Source of the DNA: Tepidiforma sp. | Lineage (GTDB): Bacteria; Chloroflexota; Dehalococcoidia; Tepidiformales; Tepidiformaceae | Assembly: GCF_026003995.1 (NCBI RefSeq) | Contig: NZ_BPIG01000001.1 | Location: forward strand, 569,444 to 633,443 | Reading direction: 5' to 3' | DNA: 64,000 nt | Part shown: in pieces, positions 51,443 to 58,566 of the stretch | How positions within the stretch are numbered: position 1 is the first letter of the stretch | How the letters are laid out: every line of letters begins with the position of its first letter | Made by a program: the position numbers and the translations under genes | The notes under the pieces: generated by a model | Told to the model about the DNA's origin: nothing | The model's input: only the letters and a program-made list of their open reading frames with translations | The model's database searches: none

Positions 51443-52314
51443 GAGGGGATGATATCGCGGGGCTGGAGGGATGGGTCGGGGATGATGCGCCAGCCGCCGA
51501 GGGTATGTGGCGAGCGGACAAGGGCGCAGCCGTACCACGGGTGGGAGGGGTCAGCGGCGACGCGTTCGTTCAGGAGGACGTTGAGGGTTCGGCGGATAGT
51601 GGGGTCGCGGAGCCAGCCATCGGGGACGAGGCCTTCTCGGAGGATGGCCCAGGGGATGGTATCGACCTGAGAAAGGGGCGGGAGGTCATCGAGGGATACG
51701 GGGGTGTCGGGGGTGTCCCCCGACAGAGGGAAAGGCGAAACCCCATGGGGCTCATCAAGAAGCGCTTCGCCCCTAAGATCCTCTATATCTCTTCTCTCTC
51801 TATATATGGGCGTCGGGAGGGTAATTTCGTTACCGTCGGAGGGTGATTTCGTTACCAACGAGGGTGATTTCGTTACCCTCGAGGTTTTTTTGGCTTTGGA
51901 TGAGGTTGGCTTTTCAGGCTCGATGGTGATTTCGTTACCATCGAGGGTAACGGCGTTACCATCGATGGTGATTTCGTTACCATCGAGGGCAACGGCGTTA
52001 CCCTCGCGGGTGGTGATGGTGACGAGGTAGCGGCCGGTGCGGGTGACGGTGAGGGCGCCGGCGGCAGCGAGGCGGTCGAGGGCCCCGGCGGCAGTGTGGC
52101 GGTCGACGCCGACGGTGCGGGCGAGGTCGGCGATGCTTCCGCTCCAGCTATCGCGGCCCCCGGCGAGGACGCCGACGGCAGCGAGGACGGCAACGTCGAC
52201 ATGGCGCAGGCGCCCATCCCTCAGCGATGCCAGCACCCCGGCGGGGATGCGCCCCCAGCGCTCACCGCGCTCCGCCTGGCGCGGCCGGCGCCCAGTGCTC
52301 CCATGCTCAAACAT
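51439..52314 (-). CDS. Replication-initiator-like winged-helix protein with internal iterons
   Basis: 291 residues from ATG at 52314 behind GGGGGAG. N-terminal winged-helix domain (residues ~15-100: DVAVLAAVGVLAGGRDSWSG, SIADLARTVGVDRHTAAGAL), a repeated linker at ~104-165 (DGNEITI / GNAVTLD units), and a C-terminal segment (~195-291: PWAILREGLVPDGWLRDPTI). The repeats are caused by 21-bp DNA iterons, so the gene appears to carry its own origin, as in lambda O. It could otherwise be a regulator or terminase-linked protein, since terS overlaps its end. Confidence 0.72.
   Translation of the reverse strand: MFEHGSTGRRPRQAERGERWGRIPAGVLASLRDGRLRHVDVAVLAAVGVLAGGRDSWSGSIADLARTVGVDRHTAAGALDRLAAAGALTVTRTGRYLVTITTREGNAVALDGNEITIDGNAVTLDGNEITIEPEKPTSSKAKKTSRVTKSPSLVTKSPSDGNEITLPTPIYRERRDIEDLRGEALLDEPHGVSPFPLSGDTPDTPVSLDDLPPLSQVDTIPWAILREGLVPDGWLRDPTIRRTLNVLLNERVAADPSHPWYGCALVRSPHTLGGWRIIPDPSLQPRDIIPS
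51770..52002. repeat. Candidate replication origin: seven 21-bp iterons and AT-rich stretch
   Basis: Seven 15-bp cores of type GGTGATTTCGTTACC or GGTAACGGCGTTACC begin at 51820, 51842, 51863, 51925, 51946, 51967 and 51988, i.e. in 21-22-base steps with one 62-base gap. The second core type is a perfect palindrome about its centre base. An AT-rich stretch (51,781-51,807, CTCTATATCT, CTCTATATAT) adjoins the left end, and a T-rich stretch lies in the gap. Confidence 0.7.
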
Positions 52315-52319
52315 CGAGT

Positions 52320-52363
52320 CTCCCCCTCGATGAGCTGCCGGGCCCGCGGGGCTCGAGGGGGAG
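52320..52363. promoter_or_regulatory. 11-bp inverted repeat over the initiator ribosome site
   Basis: CTCCCCCTCGA (52320-52330) pairs with TCGAGGGGGAG (52353-52363), loop 22 bases. One arm contains the ribosome-binding site of the initiator gene, so the folded leader would hide it. Confidence 0.5.
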
Positions 52364-52425
52364 AACACGACCCCGCGGCGCCCGGCGCCACAACATCCTA
52401 TCCGGACTCCGCTTCGGATCCACCG

Positions 52426-52443
52426 TTTTACAGAGATTTTACA
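52426..52443. promoter_or_regulatory. Direct repeat TTTTACA in divergent region
   Basis: TTTTACA at 52426 and 52437, eleven bases (one helical turn) apart, in an otherwise GC-rich stretch between diverging genes. A regulator-binding site is possible. Confidence 0.35.
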
Positions 52444-52473
52444 CTTCGGACCTTCTGGGGCGCCCTAAACCGG

Positions 52474-52503
52474 TTGCACGAGGCACCCGATACCTGCCAT
52501 GAT
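52474..52503 (+). promoter_or_regulatory. Weak candidate promoter of the rightward island
   Basis: TTGCAC (52474-52479), 18 bases, CATGAT (52498-52503), 46 bases before the first gene. Confidence 0.3.
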
Positions 52504-52548
52504 GGGCCCGCCCCGGTTCCCCCGGGAGCCACCGCAGGAGTAGCACCC

Positions 52549-53364
52549 ATGACCACCACCGCCTTCGCCACCATCGACGAGCTCCGCGCCTTCCTCACCG
52601 CTCGCCTCGACACCCGGGCCGACGTCTCCCTCCTCCCTCTGCCCGCCGTCACCCGCGCCGCCATCGCCGACGCCGTCGCTGCCGCCCACTGGGGCGCCGA
52701 CTTCACCCTCGACACCCCCGCCGCTCTCGCCGCTGACCGCGCCGTCATCATCTACGACACCTTCCGCACCCTCCGCTCCGCCGGCGTCGCCCTCGCCTCC
52801 CACCCCGCCGCCATCGAGGCCCTCGGCGGCGACGACTACCACCACGGCCTGACCCTCAGCCACTGGGTCATCGCCAACGTCGCCGAATCCCTCGACCCCG
52901 CTTACCCTCACCTCCCCTTCGGCTCTAGCTGGACCGGCACCATCCCCGGCATCGGCCGCGTCCGCTGCACCATCACGAGCGGCGCCCGCTGCCACGTCAC
53001 CATCGAGGCCCGCCTGCTCGACGAAGCCATCGCCGCCGAAGCCCGCGCCGTCATCGCCGACGAACTCGCCCAGCTCACCGCCGAGGATTCCCTGCGCACC
53101 TCCAGCATCGAGCGCTGCACTGCCGCAATGGCCGACGCCATCGCTGACCCCAACGTCCCCCTCGATGTCCCCGACACCATCGCCGCCCTCAGCGTCGCCA
53201 TCCAGCGCGTCGCCACCCCCGGCCAGCCCGACGATTGGGCCTTCGCCGGCTACGCCGCCGGCCTCGGTGAGGACTACACCCCCACCGGCGCCGCCTACGC
53301 CCTCGCTGATGCCCTCGTCCCCCTCGTCGAACTCCTCCCCGACTACTACGAAGTCCTCAGCTAG
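52549..53364 (+). CDS. Phage protein of unknown function with GTIPG motif
   Basis: 271 residues from ATG at 52549 with GCAGGAG upstream. Mostly Ala/Asp/Leu-rich helices plus a short beta segment GSSWTGTIPGIGRVRCTITS (~residues 125-144) that recurs in the next gene as GWVGTIPGTTYRC. The N-terminus (TTTAFATIDELRAFLTARLD) and paralogue N-terminus look alike in style. No family recognised, no membrane span. These are among the few rightward genes in the element and could act on lysogeny or host defence, but there is no direct evidence. Confidence 0.75.
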   Translation: MTTTAFATIDELRAFLTARLDTRADVSLLPLPAVTRAAIADAVAAAHWGADFTLDTPAALAADRAVIIYDTFRTLRSAGVALASHPAAIEALGGDDYHHGLTLSHWVIANVAESLDPAYPHLPFGSSWTGTIPGIGRVRCTITSGARCHVTIEARLLDEAIAAEARAVIADELAQLTAEDSLRTSSIERCTAAMADAIADPNVPLDVPDTIAALSVAIQRVATPGQPDDWAFAGYAAGLGEDYTPTGAAYALADALVPLVELLPDYYEVLS

Positions 53365-53369
53365 TCGAA

Positions 53370-53392
53370 ACGCGCCGCAGCGCGCGGCGCGT
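53370..53392 (+). terminator. 9-bp GC hairpin after the 271-residue gene
   Basis: ACGCGCCGC (53370-53378) pairs with GCGGCGCGT (53384-53392) over five bases, directly after the stop. Attenuator or weak terminator between the two paralogues. Confidence 0.45.
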
Positions 53393-53446
53393 CGTGCCGG
53401 GTGGCCTCCGGTACCTGATGATGACAGGCCAGAAAGGACCCAACCC

Positions 53447-53908
53447 ATGACCACCTACCAGACCTCCGCCGACGTCGTCGCCGCCATCCGGGACGAGCTG
53501 CTCGCCCGGGCGTCGAACCTCACCGTCGACGCCCTCATCCCTGAGGCCTGCATCGAGGCGCTCGCCGAGGCCCTCGGCCGCGCCTGGCAGTGCTCCGACA
53601 TCGCCGCCGCCGTCGAAGCGGCCATCGAAGGCGGCTCGGCCGCCCTCTACGCCGCCGGGCAGGTCGCGCAGGGATGGAGCACGGAGGTCACCGATGCTAT
53701 CGCGGTCGAGCTCTTCGGCGGGCCCAGCAACCCCGAGTCGCCGGTCCGCTGGCCGTGGCTCGACGACATCCATGGTAGGTTGTGCCCGGGATGGTGCCGA
53801 CCCAGCGCCACCGGCTGGGTCGGCACCATCCCGGGCACAACCTACCGCTGCCTCGTCACCCCCGCGGCCGCCGGCCTCGACGTGCGCCCCGCCGATGACG
53901 CCAGCTGA
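53447..53908 (+). CDS. Paralogue of the 271-residue protein, with hairpin-coded insert
   Basis: 153 residues from ATG at 53447. The N-terminal ~105 residues are helical (VVAAIRDELLARASNLTVDA, DIAAAVEAAIEGGSAALYAA); then GWVGTIPGTTYRCLVTP matches the GTIPG segment of the previous gene. Between them HGRLCPGWCRPSATG is coded by the left arm and loop of a perfect 33-bp inverted repeat, so it is an inverted copy of the conserved part. The stop overlaps the next gene by 14 bases. Function unknown. Confidence 0.72.
   Translation: MTTYQTSADVVAAIRDELLARASNLTVDALIPEACIEALAEALGRAWQCSDIAAAVEAAIEGGSAALYAAGQVAQGWSTEVTDAIAVELFGGPSNPESPVRWPWLDDIHGRLCPGWCRPSATGWVGTIPGTTYRCLVTPAAAGLDVRPADDAS
53774..53846. repeat. 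Perfect 33-bp inverted repeat with 7-base loop
   Basis: The arms 53774-53806 and 53814-53846 are exact reverse complements; loop GCCACCG. It lies fully within a coding region and would form a very stable hairpin in RNA or single-stranded DNA. Confidence 0.95.
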
Positions 53909-54110
53909 CGAACCCCTGTACTCCGCAACCGCCGCGGCTGAGCTCCTCGGGCTCAGCCGCCAGCGGTTTGAGCGCATCGCCCGCACCCTCGGCCTCGGCC
54001 GCCCCATCCAGCCGCGCGGCCGCATCTACTCCATGGCCGACATTGAGGCCGTCCGCACCCGTCCACGCGGCCGCCCGGGCCGGCCTCGCCGACAGCCTCC
54101 GCCCCCGTAG
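53895..54110 (+). CDS. MerR-like helix-turn-helix protein, excisionase candidate
   Basis: 71 residues from ATG at 53895, overlapping the upstream gene by 14 bases. Seen: YSATAAAELLGLSRQRFERI, an excisionase/MerR-type HTH, followed by PIQPRGRIYSMADIEAVR as the wing and a basic Arg/Pro tail. DNA-binding is clear; a role in excision or regulation is a guess from type. The last ten bases lie in the downstream tRNA. Confidence 0.75.
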   Translation: MTPADEPLYSATAAAELLGLSRQRFERIARTLGLGRPIQPRGRIYSMADIEAVRTRPRGRPGRPRRQPPPP

Positions 54111-54176
54111 CTCAGCGGACAGAGCAGGCGCGTCCTAAGCGCACGGCCGCAGGTTCGAACCCTGCCGGGGGCTCCA
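54101..54176 (+). tRNA. Prophage-borne tRNA-Arg (CCU)
   Basis: 76 bases: acceptor GCCCCCG with CGGGGGC, D-arm GCTCAGCGGACAGAGC, anticodon loop GTCCTAA (anticodon CCU, reads AGG), T-arm GCAGG/CCTGC and an encoded CCA. The first anticodon-stem pair is a G-A mismatch; otherwise standard. It may supply a tRNA for rare AGG codons, or be a former attachment site. Confidence 0.88.
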
Positions 54177-54201
54177 CCAGCCGCCGCACCGAAGCCCCCG
54201 C

Positions 54202-54594
54202 TCAGCCGGGGGCTTCCTCATGCCCGGCCACCTCCAGCACCACCCGCACCCATGGCCCGCCTCCACGCTCCGCCCGCACCTGGCCCAGCTCGAGCAGCTC
54301 CCACCGGTCATCCGCAATCACCCCCGCCAACCGCAACCCATCGATGAGCGGCTTCGCCGCCGCGACCGCATTGTCGACATCCGCCGGACGGTACCGCCCA
54401 TCGTGCGCCCGACCGCCACGAATGCCCCACACCATCGATAGCCGCACGGGCCCCCGCCAGCTCCACCCCTCCCGCCGCGCCGCTTCACGCGCCAGCAGCG
54501 CCACCTCGTCCCGGTACGCCGCCAAACCTCCTATCCGCCGGCGCCGGTCGAGCCTCCCGTTCGGCGAGGCCTCAACCGGAGGCAGCGGAACCAT
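54202..54594 (-). CDS. rusA: RusA-like Holliday junction resolvase
   Basis: 130 residues from ATG at 54594; an in-frame CTG at 54609 (coupled to the upstream stop) would give a more family-like start. Seen: VPLPPVEASPNGRLDRRRRI and the catalytic segment YRPADVDNAVAAAKPLIDGL followed by VIADDRWEL, matching the RusA acidic residues. It cleaves four-way junctions, resolving recombination or replication intermediates before packaging. Sits downstream of the transglycosylase gene. Confidence 0.85.
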   Translation of the reverse strand: MVPLPPVEASPNGRLDRRRRIGGLAAYRDEVALLAREAARREGWSWRGPVRLSMVWGIRGGRAHDGRYRPADVDNAVAAAKPLIDGLRLAGVIADDRWELLELGQVRAERGGGPWVRVVLEVAGHEEAPG

Positions 54595-54605
54595 CAGCTC
54601 CAGCC

Positions 54606-55154
54606 TCAGGGGATGCCCAGCCGGTCCGCACAGCTCCAGCCACCCCCGCCCCCGAAGCGCCCCCTCGCCCGGTACACCCGCAGCCCGACCCGCAGATTCA
54701 CCGCCGCGTCGTGCCACTCCTCCCCCTCCTCGAACCACCCGGTCCACAGCTGCAGCAACCCCACGCTCCGGCCACCATCGCCAACCGCCCCCGGGCTCCA
54801 GCGCGATTCACACCAGGCGATTGCCGCCACCTCATCCCACAACTCCACCGGCCACCCGGTCCATGCCAGCAGCTCGAGCAATTCCCCCGCCGTGAGCTGC
54901 CCGCCGCCCGCACGGGTCCGCGCCACCGCCGCCGCCACCGCATCGGCCTCGAACCCCGGTGGTTCGGCAGGCTCCCCCGCCGAACCACCCTCGCCAGCTG
55001 CCAGCATCGGCACCACCGCCCGCCACTCGCTGGGGCCCTGCGCCACTAACTCGCGCGGGTCCTGCGCATCTCCACCGGCGCCGACCGCCGCCCTCAGCCC
55101 CAGCGCCCCCACCAGCACGGCATTCCCCGCCAGCCCCGCCAGCGCGACCCTCAC
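54606..55154 (-). CDS. Membrane-anchored lytic transglycosylase-like protein
   Basis: 182 residues from GTG at 55154. N-terminal hydrophobic segment (LAGLAGNAVLVGALGLRAAV) as signal/anchor; then an SLT/lysozyme-like domain from ~105: VAAIAWCESRWSPGAVGD with the catalytic Glu, GGRSVGLLQLWTGWF, and a late aromatic ARGRFGGGGGWSCADRLG. Such enzymes cut glycan strands. Its place among replication genes, far from the lysis cassette, is odd. Confidence 0.8.
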   Translation of the reverse strand: MRVALAGLAGNAVLVGALGLRAAVGAGGDAQDPRELVAQGPSEWRAVVPMLAAGEGGSAGEPAEPPGFEADAVAAAVARTRAGGGQLTAGELLELLAWTGWPVELWDEVAAIAWCESRWSPGAVGDGGRSVGLLQLWTGWFEEGEEWHDAAVNLRVGLRVYRARGRFGGGGGWSCADRLGIP

Positions 55155-55167
55155 GCACCGCCAGGGT

Positions 55168-56598
55168 TCACCGGTCCCAGTGCTGCCTGCACCATCCCTG
55201 ACCCTCCTCGTCGAATCGGTACGGGCGCTGCCCACAAATCGGACACCACTCCGGACCCTCTGGGGACGATACCACCTTATCCGATGTCGCCACACCGCCA
55301 GCACTCGCCGCCAGGCCGAACCGCACCGGCTTCTCCCCCAACGCCACCACCCGCCCCTGCCGCTCCAACACCCGCAGCGCTCGCCCCATCTGGTCCACCT
55401 CCGAGCGCTCCTCCAACCGCAGCCTCTCCGCCAGCTCCGCCGCGCTCAGCGCCCCCGCTTGCAGCGCATCAGCGATGCGCAGGTGCAGCGGCAGATTCTC
55501 GCCGCCGATGCCGTCGCCGCGAATCTCCACCGGCTCCGCCCCGATCGGACCGTCCGGGTCGATGAACCCAACCCGCACCGCCAGCGGCCGCTGCAGCCGC
55601 GGGCCGACGTTCGACTTCGAATGATGCAGCGCCAGCAGCAGCGACCCGTCCAGCTCCGGGTCTCCCGCCCGCAGGTCGTAGACCGCCTGGCAGCCGTTCC
55701 AGAAAAACACACTCCCCGCCGGCGCCGACGTCACCATACCCGCCGCCGCCGCCTTCGAGACGTGGGCAATCATCACCTTCGTCCCCGGCACCCGCTTCAG
55801 GGCGTTCACGGTGCCGGTCGCCACGTCCGGGTCGTTGACGTTCCCACCAGCAGCGAACGCCACACTGTCGACGATGGTCAGCACGGCGCCCTCCTGGTAC
55901 GCCAGCTCCACCACGTCCGACTCCGCCGCCGCGAACCGGGACGCATGCGCCCGGTAGTGCAGAATGTTCCCCGGGAACTCCAGCCCAGCCCCGACACACA
56001 GCCGGGTCAGGCGCCTCGCGTGCAGCCGGTGATCGTTCTCCCAGTCCACATAGAGCACGGGCCCCGATACCAGCGGGTCGAAGCACCCCACCCGCCGACC
56101 CGTGGCCACCGCCAGCGCCAGCATCGCCGCCGTCAGGGATTTCCCCGTCCCTCCGTGCGCCACGATGCCCGTCAGCAGCCCCTCCGGGATGATCCCCCGG
56201 CACAGCATCGGCTGCGCCAGTTCCGCGCCCTCCAGCCGCGCCAGGCGCGTCACCAGCCCCTTCTGATCCATCTGCGAGACCAGCACGACACACATCCGCT
56301 CGAGCAGCCGCCGCCAGTCGTACTCCTGTAGCTCCCCCCACGCCTTCCCCGCCACCTCGAGGCTGCGCATCAGCCCCGGCAGCGACCGGTCCGACGTGAG
56401 ATTCACCCGCGGCCGAACCAGCAGCGGCCGCTGCTGCCCGTCCGCATCCCCCACCATCGCGAACAGGTCCGCGAGGATGTGGCCGTCATCTGGCCGAACG
56501 TTCTTCAGCCGCACCAGCAGCCCGTGCCGATCGTCGCGAAAGTGGAACGTGCTCTCCCCATACCTCACCCACCAACCGCCCTGTGCTGTGGGTTCCAT
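55168..56598 (-). CDS. RepA/DnaB-like replicative ATPase with zinc ribbon
   Basis: 476 residues. The N-terminal part has a short beta domain; a RecA-like core follows with Walker A TGIVAHGGTGKSLTAAML (~150), Walker B-like LTIVDSVAFAAGGN (~241) and MIAHVSKAAAAG. Near the C-terminus are a winged-helix-like stretch (GALSAAELAERLRLEERSEV) and a CxxC zinc ribbon (EWCPICGQRP..C..H). This is the AAA_25/RepA type, expected to be the phage helicase or its loader. It lies four bases from the next gene upstream. Confidence 0.85.
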   Translation of the reverse strand: MEPTAQGGWWVRYGESTFHFRDDRHGLLVRLKNVRPDDGHILADLFAMVGDADGQQRPLLVRPRVNLTSDRSLPGLMRSLEVAGKAWGELQEYDWRRLLERMCVVLVSQMDQKGLVTRLARLEGAELAQPMLCRGIIPEGLLTGIVAHGGTGKSLTAAMLALAVATGRRVGCFDPLVSGPVLYVDWENDHRLHARRLTRLCVGAGLEFPGNILHYRAHASRFAAAESDVVELAYQEGAVLTIVDSVAFAAGGNVNDPDVATGTVNALKRVPGTKVMIAHVSKAAAAGMVTSAPAGSVFFWNGCQAVYDLRAGDPELDGSLLLALHHSKSNVGPRLQRPLAVRVGFIDPDGPIGAEPVEIRGDGIGGENLPLHLRIADALQAGALSAAELAERLRLEERSEVDQMGRALRVLERQGRVVALGEKPVRFGLAASAGGVATSDKVVSSPEGPEWCPICGQRPYRFDEEGQGWCRQHWDR

Positions 56599-56601
56599 CG
56601 C

Positions 56602-56934
56602 TCAGACCTGCTCGCCGCGGAGGTGCGCCCGGTAGATCGCCCGCTGCTCCTCGTCCGTCTCCGCCTCGAACCACGCCCTCGGCGACGGCACGAGCTCCAG
56701 CCCGGCCCGCGCAACGGCAACGTCCCACGGGTCCAGCTGCTGGAAGACCGGGCTCAGCAGCTGCCGCCACCACCCCGCATCGAACGGCCGGGTCCACCCG
56801 GCGCCCAGCTCCGGCGCAACCCACAGGTCCGCCAGGTACGCCACCAGCTCGTCAACCAGTTCGTCGGCCGAACCGTACAGGTCGGCCCACTGGTCGAGGC
56901 ACACGTCCCAATCCACTGTCGCGTCAGGGTCCAT
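56602..56934 (-). CDS. Small acidic protein of the early region
   Basis: 110 residues from ATG at 56934 (11-base overlap with the upstream gene). Acidic and Trp-rich (VDWDVCLDQWADLYGSADEL, GWTRPFDAGWWRQLLSPVFQ), ending in a helix (EAETDEEQRAIYRAHLRGEQ). No family recognised. Its overlap pattern shows membership of the early leftward operon. Possibly an anti-defence or DNA-mimic-like protein by acidity, but that is a guess. Confidence 0.68.
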   Translation of the reverse strand: MDPDATVDWDVCLDQWADLYGSADELVDELVAYLADLWVAPELGAGWTRPFDAGWWRQLLSPVFQQLDPWDVAVARAGLELVPSPRAWFEAETDEEQRAIYRAHLRGEQV

Positions 56935-57136
56935 CGCTATCCCTCCGTATCTGCGCGATCCGGCACGCCAGGTAGATCGCCATGTCCAGCGCCTCCTCGA
57001 GCGCCTCCACCTCCAGCTGCCGCCGGTCCGACCCCAGGTTGAGCGGGCCATACCGCCCGCGGCCATCCTCCATCCGCGACCGGATCAGCTCGAGCACCAG
57101 CGCTTCGTCCGGCGACATCTGCCCGCGCCCGTTCAC
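56924..57136 (-). CDS. Small helical protein, possible MazG-like
   Basis: 70 residues from GTG at 57136, chosen for its GGAGG box; ATG at 57118 is alternative. Sequence ALVLELIRSRMEDGRGRYGP then VEALEEALDMAIYLACRIAQ. The EALEEALDMAIY helix is reminiscent of short MazG-like nucleotide pyrophosphohydrolases, but the full acidic motif set is not evident. Confidence 0.65.
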   Translation of the reverse strand: MNGRGQMSPDEALVLELIRSRMEDGRGRYGPLNLGSDRRQLEVEALEEALDMAIYLACRIAQIRRDSDGP

Positions 57137-57825
57137 CCCCTGCACCTCCGGAGGGAGAACAACGAACCGACGCGGCAGGACACCCGGGTGCATTCGGCGG
57201 GCGCTGCTCCTGCGGCGTGCAGCAGGTCATCGCCCGCCGGCACGATGTACTCATCGATCGTGTCGGCATCACGGGCGAAGCGGACGTGGTAGTGGGATGG
57301 ATGTTTGGGTTCGGCCTTGAGTCGCTCTTGCGTCTGTTGAAGCCATTCCATAGGTGACGGTGCGTCTCTGAGCGACGCCCTGATGAAGGCGCGTTCGTAG
57401 GGTGTAAGCCCCTTCAGCCAGCGTGCCAGCTGGCGATACAGCCGGGGAGCGGTTATCCCATCAAAGCATACCCAGCTGTACTCGACGGGCTGCATCCGCG
57501 ACAGGAGCGCGCGGCGCACCGCCCGCAGCACGGCGGCAGTCCCGCCGTGCTCTGCTTCCCACCGCTCGATGACAAAATCCCAGTACTCGTAGCAGGCGCC
57601 ACCGATGAAGAATTCCCGCTCGCAGTCGTCGCAGCGGCAGTCATCCTCGTGAAGCACCCATGCGGAGCATCTGGGCGTCAGGACATCGATGGGCAGGTCG
57701 AGAATTGCCGGTGGCTTGGGCTGCCCAAGATCGACGGCCGTTTCGGTGGCGCCATCGAGAATGGCGTAACCAATGCACCGTTCGATGCCGCCATCGATGA
57801 CCGCGTGAAGGTGCTGCTCGTTCAC
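57133..57825 (-). CDS. Early-region protein of unknown function
   Basis: 230 residues from GTG at 57825 behind GGGGAGG, in a GTGA overlap. Seen: a cysteine cluster (HEDDCRCDDCEREFFIGGAC) that may bind zinc, an aromatic helix segment (CYEYWDFVIERWEAEHGG), and RLYRQLARWLKGLTPYERAF. No family recognised. Codon usage is less GC-biased than in most neighbours here, a possible sign of separate acquisition. Confidence 0.7.
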   Translation of the reverse strand: MNEQHLHAVIDGGIERCIGYAILDGATETAVDLGQPKPPAILDLPIDVLTPRCSAWVLHEDDCRCDDCEREFFIGGACYEYWDFVIERWEAEHGGTAAVLRAVRRALLSRMQPVEYSWVCFDGITAPRLYRQLARWLKGLTPYERAFIRASLRDAPSPMEWLQQTQERLKAEPKHPSHYHVRFARDADTIDEYIVPAGDDLLHAAGAAPAECTRVSCRVGSLFSLRRCRG

Positions 57826-58172
57826 TGTTCATCCTCCCCTTTCAGGTGGCGCTCTGCGAGGTAAACGAGCAGCTCTACTGCCTTTTTGATGTCTTTCTTT
57901 TTGGTGATGTAGACGCGGTAGCAGGGCGACACCTTGTTGTCGTCTGTGCTCAGGATCACAAGAAGAAGCGGACCCGCAAGCACGAACATGGCTTCTCGGC
58001 TGCCGTCCTCCGACTCGACAACAGCCCAGCTGGAGATGAGAAGCACCTTCCACCCGCGCTCAGCGAGGCGCACGAGTGCTTGCATAAGCACCTGTGCGGG
58101 GTAGCTGGCGCGTATCTCGATGCGGCCGCGACCGGCCGCGCTTACAGCGATCTCGAAAAGCGGTGCAGACAT
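57822..58172 (-). CDS. Early-region protein of unknown function
   Basis: 116 residues from ATG at 58172. Mixed alpha/beta, with VRLAERGWKVLLISSWAVVE and AMFVLAGPLLLVILSTDDNK (beta strands or a short hydrophobic span) and a Lys-rich CYRVYITKKKDIKKAVELLV. Less GC-biased than the structural genes. No family recognised; coupled to the next gene by GTGA. Confidence 0.68.
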   Translation of the reverse strand: MSAPLFEIAVSAAGRGRIEIRASYPAQVLMQALVRLAERGWKVLLISSWAVVESEDGSREAMFVLAGPLLLVILSTDDNKVSPCYRVYITKKKDIKKAVELLVYLAERHLKGEDEQ

Positions 58173-58174
58173 GG

Positions 58175-58384
58175 CTAGTCCTCGTCCTCCGTTTGATGGC
58201 CGCCCATCACTTCGCCGCCAACAAACTCGATGGCCTCAGCCATCGGCATGAACCGCCCGCAGTGCCAGCAGCGGGCCCGCCCGTTAACGACCCAGCCGCA
58301 GCAATGCTCAGTCCGCGGCGAGGGACACTGACGAGGGCAGATGGCAGGAATGGGTGTCTCTGCAGGTTTGGTATCCGCGGTCAC
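58175..58384 (-). CDS. Small zinc-ribbon-like protein
   Basis: 69 residues from GTG at 58384 (GTGA overlap). Many cysteines (AICPRQCPSPRTEHCCGWVV, RARCWHCGRFMP), consistent with one or two zinc sites. Unknown function. Confidence 0.65.
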   Translation of the reverse strand: MTADTKPAETPIPAICPRQCPSPRTEHCCGWVVNGRARCWHCGRFMPMAEAIEFVGGEVMGGHQTEDED

Positions 58385-58566
58385 AGGCGGTTCTCCTTCG
58401 CAGCCTCACGGCCTTCAGACGGCGTACCGGTGTCGATCATCTCGACCGTCCCGGGGTGCTCGAAAAACCGGGCAGCCATGGCGTCGAGAGTGACGTCGGG
58501 CGTGACGATAAGCCGGCTGGCCACTGCAGCGGCCAGCACCGCATCGACAGCACGCGGTCGCCTCAT
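58381..58566 (-). CDS. Small helical protein of the early operon
   Basis: 61 residues from ATG at 58566 in an ATGA overlap; GTG at 58584 is a longer option. Helical hydrophobic part (RAVDAVLAAAVASRLIVTPD), then FFEHPGTVEMIDTGTPSEGR. No family recognised. Confidence 0.6.
   Translation of the reverse strand: MRRPRAVDAVLAAAVASRLIVTPDVTLDAMAARFFEHPGTVEMIDTGTPSEGREAAKENRL

Noticed and set aside
51820-52002. CRISPR array or simple protein repeat only
   Set aside because: Repeats are too short and closely spaced (21 bp) for CRISPR, and core palindromes with helical phasing fit binding sites better.
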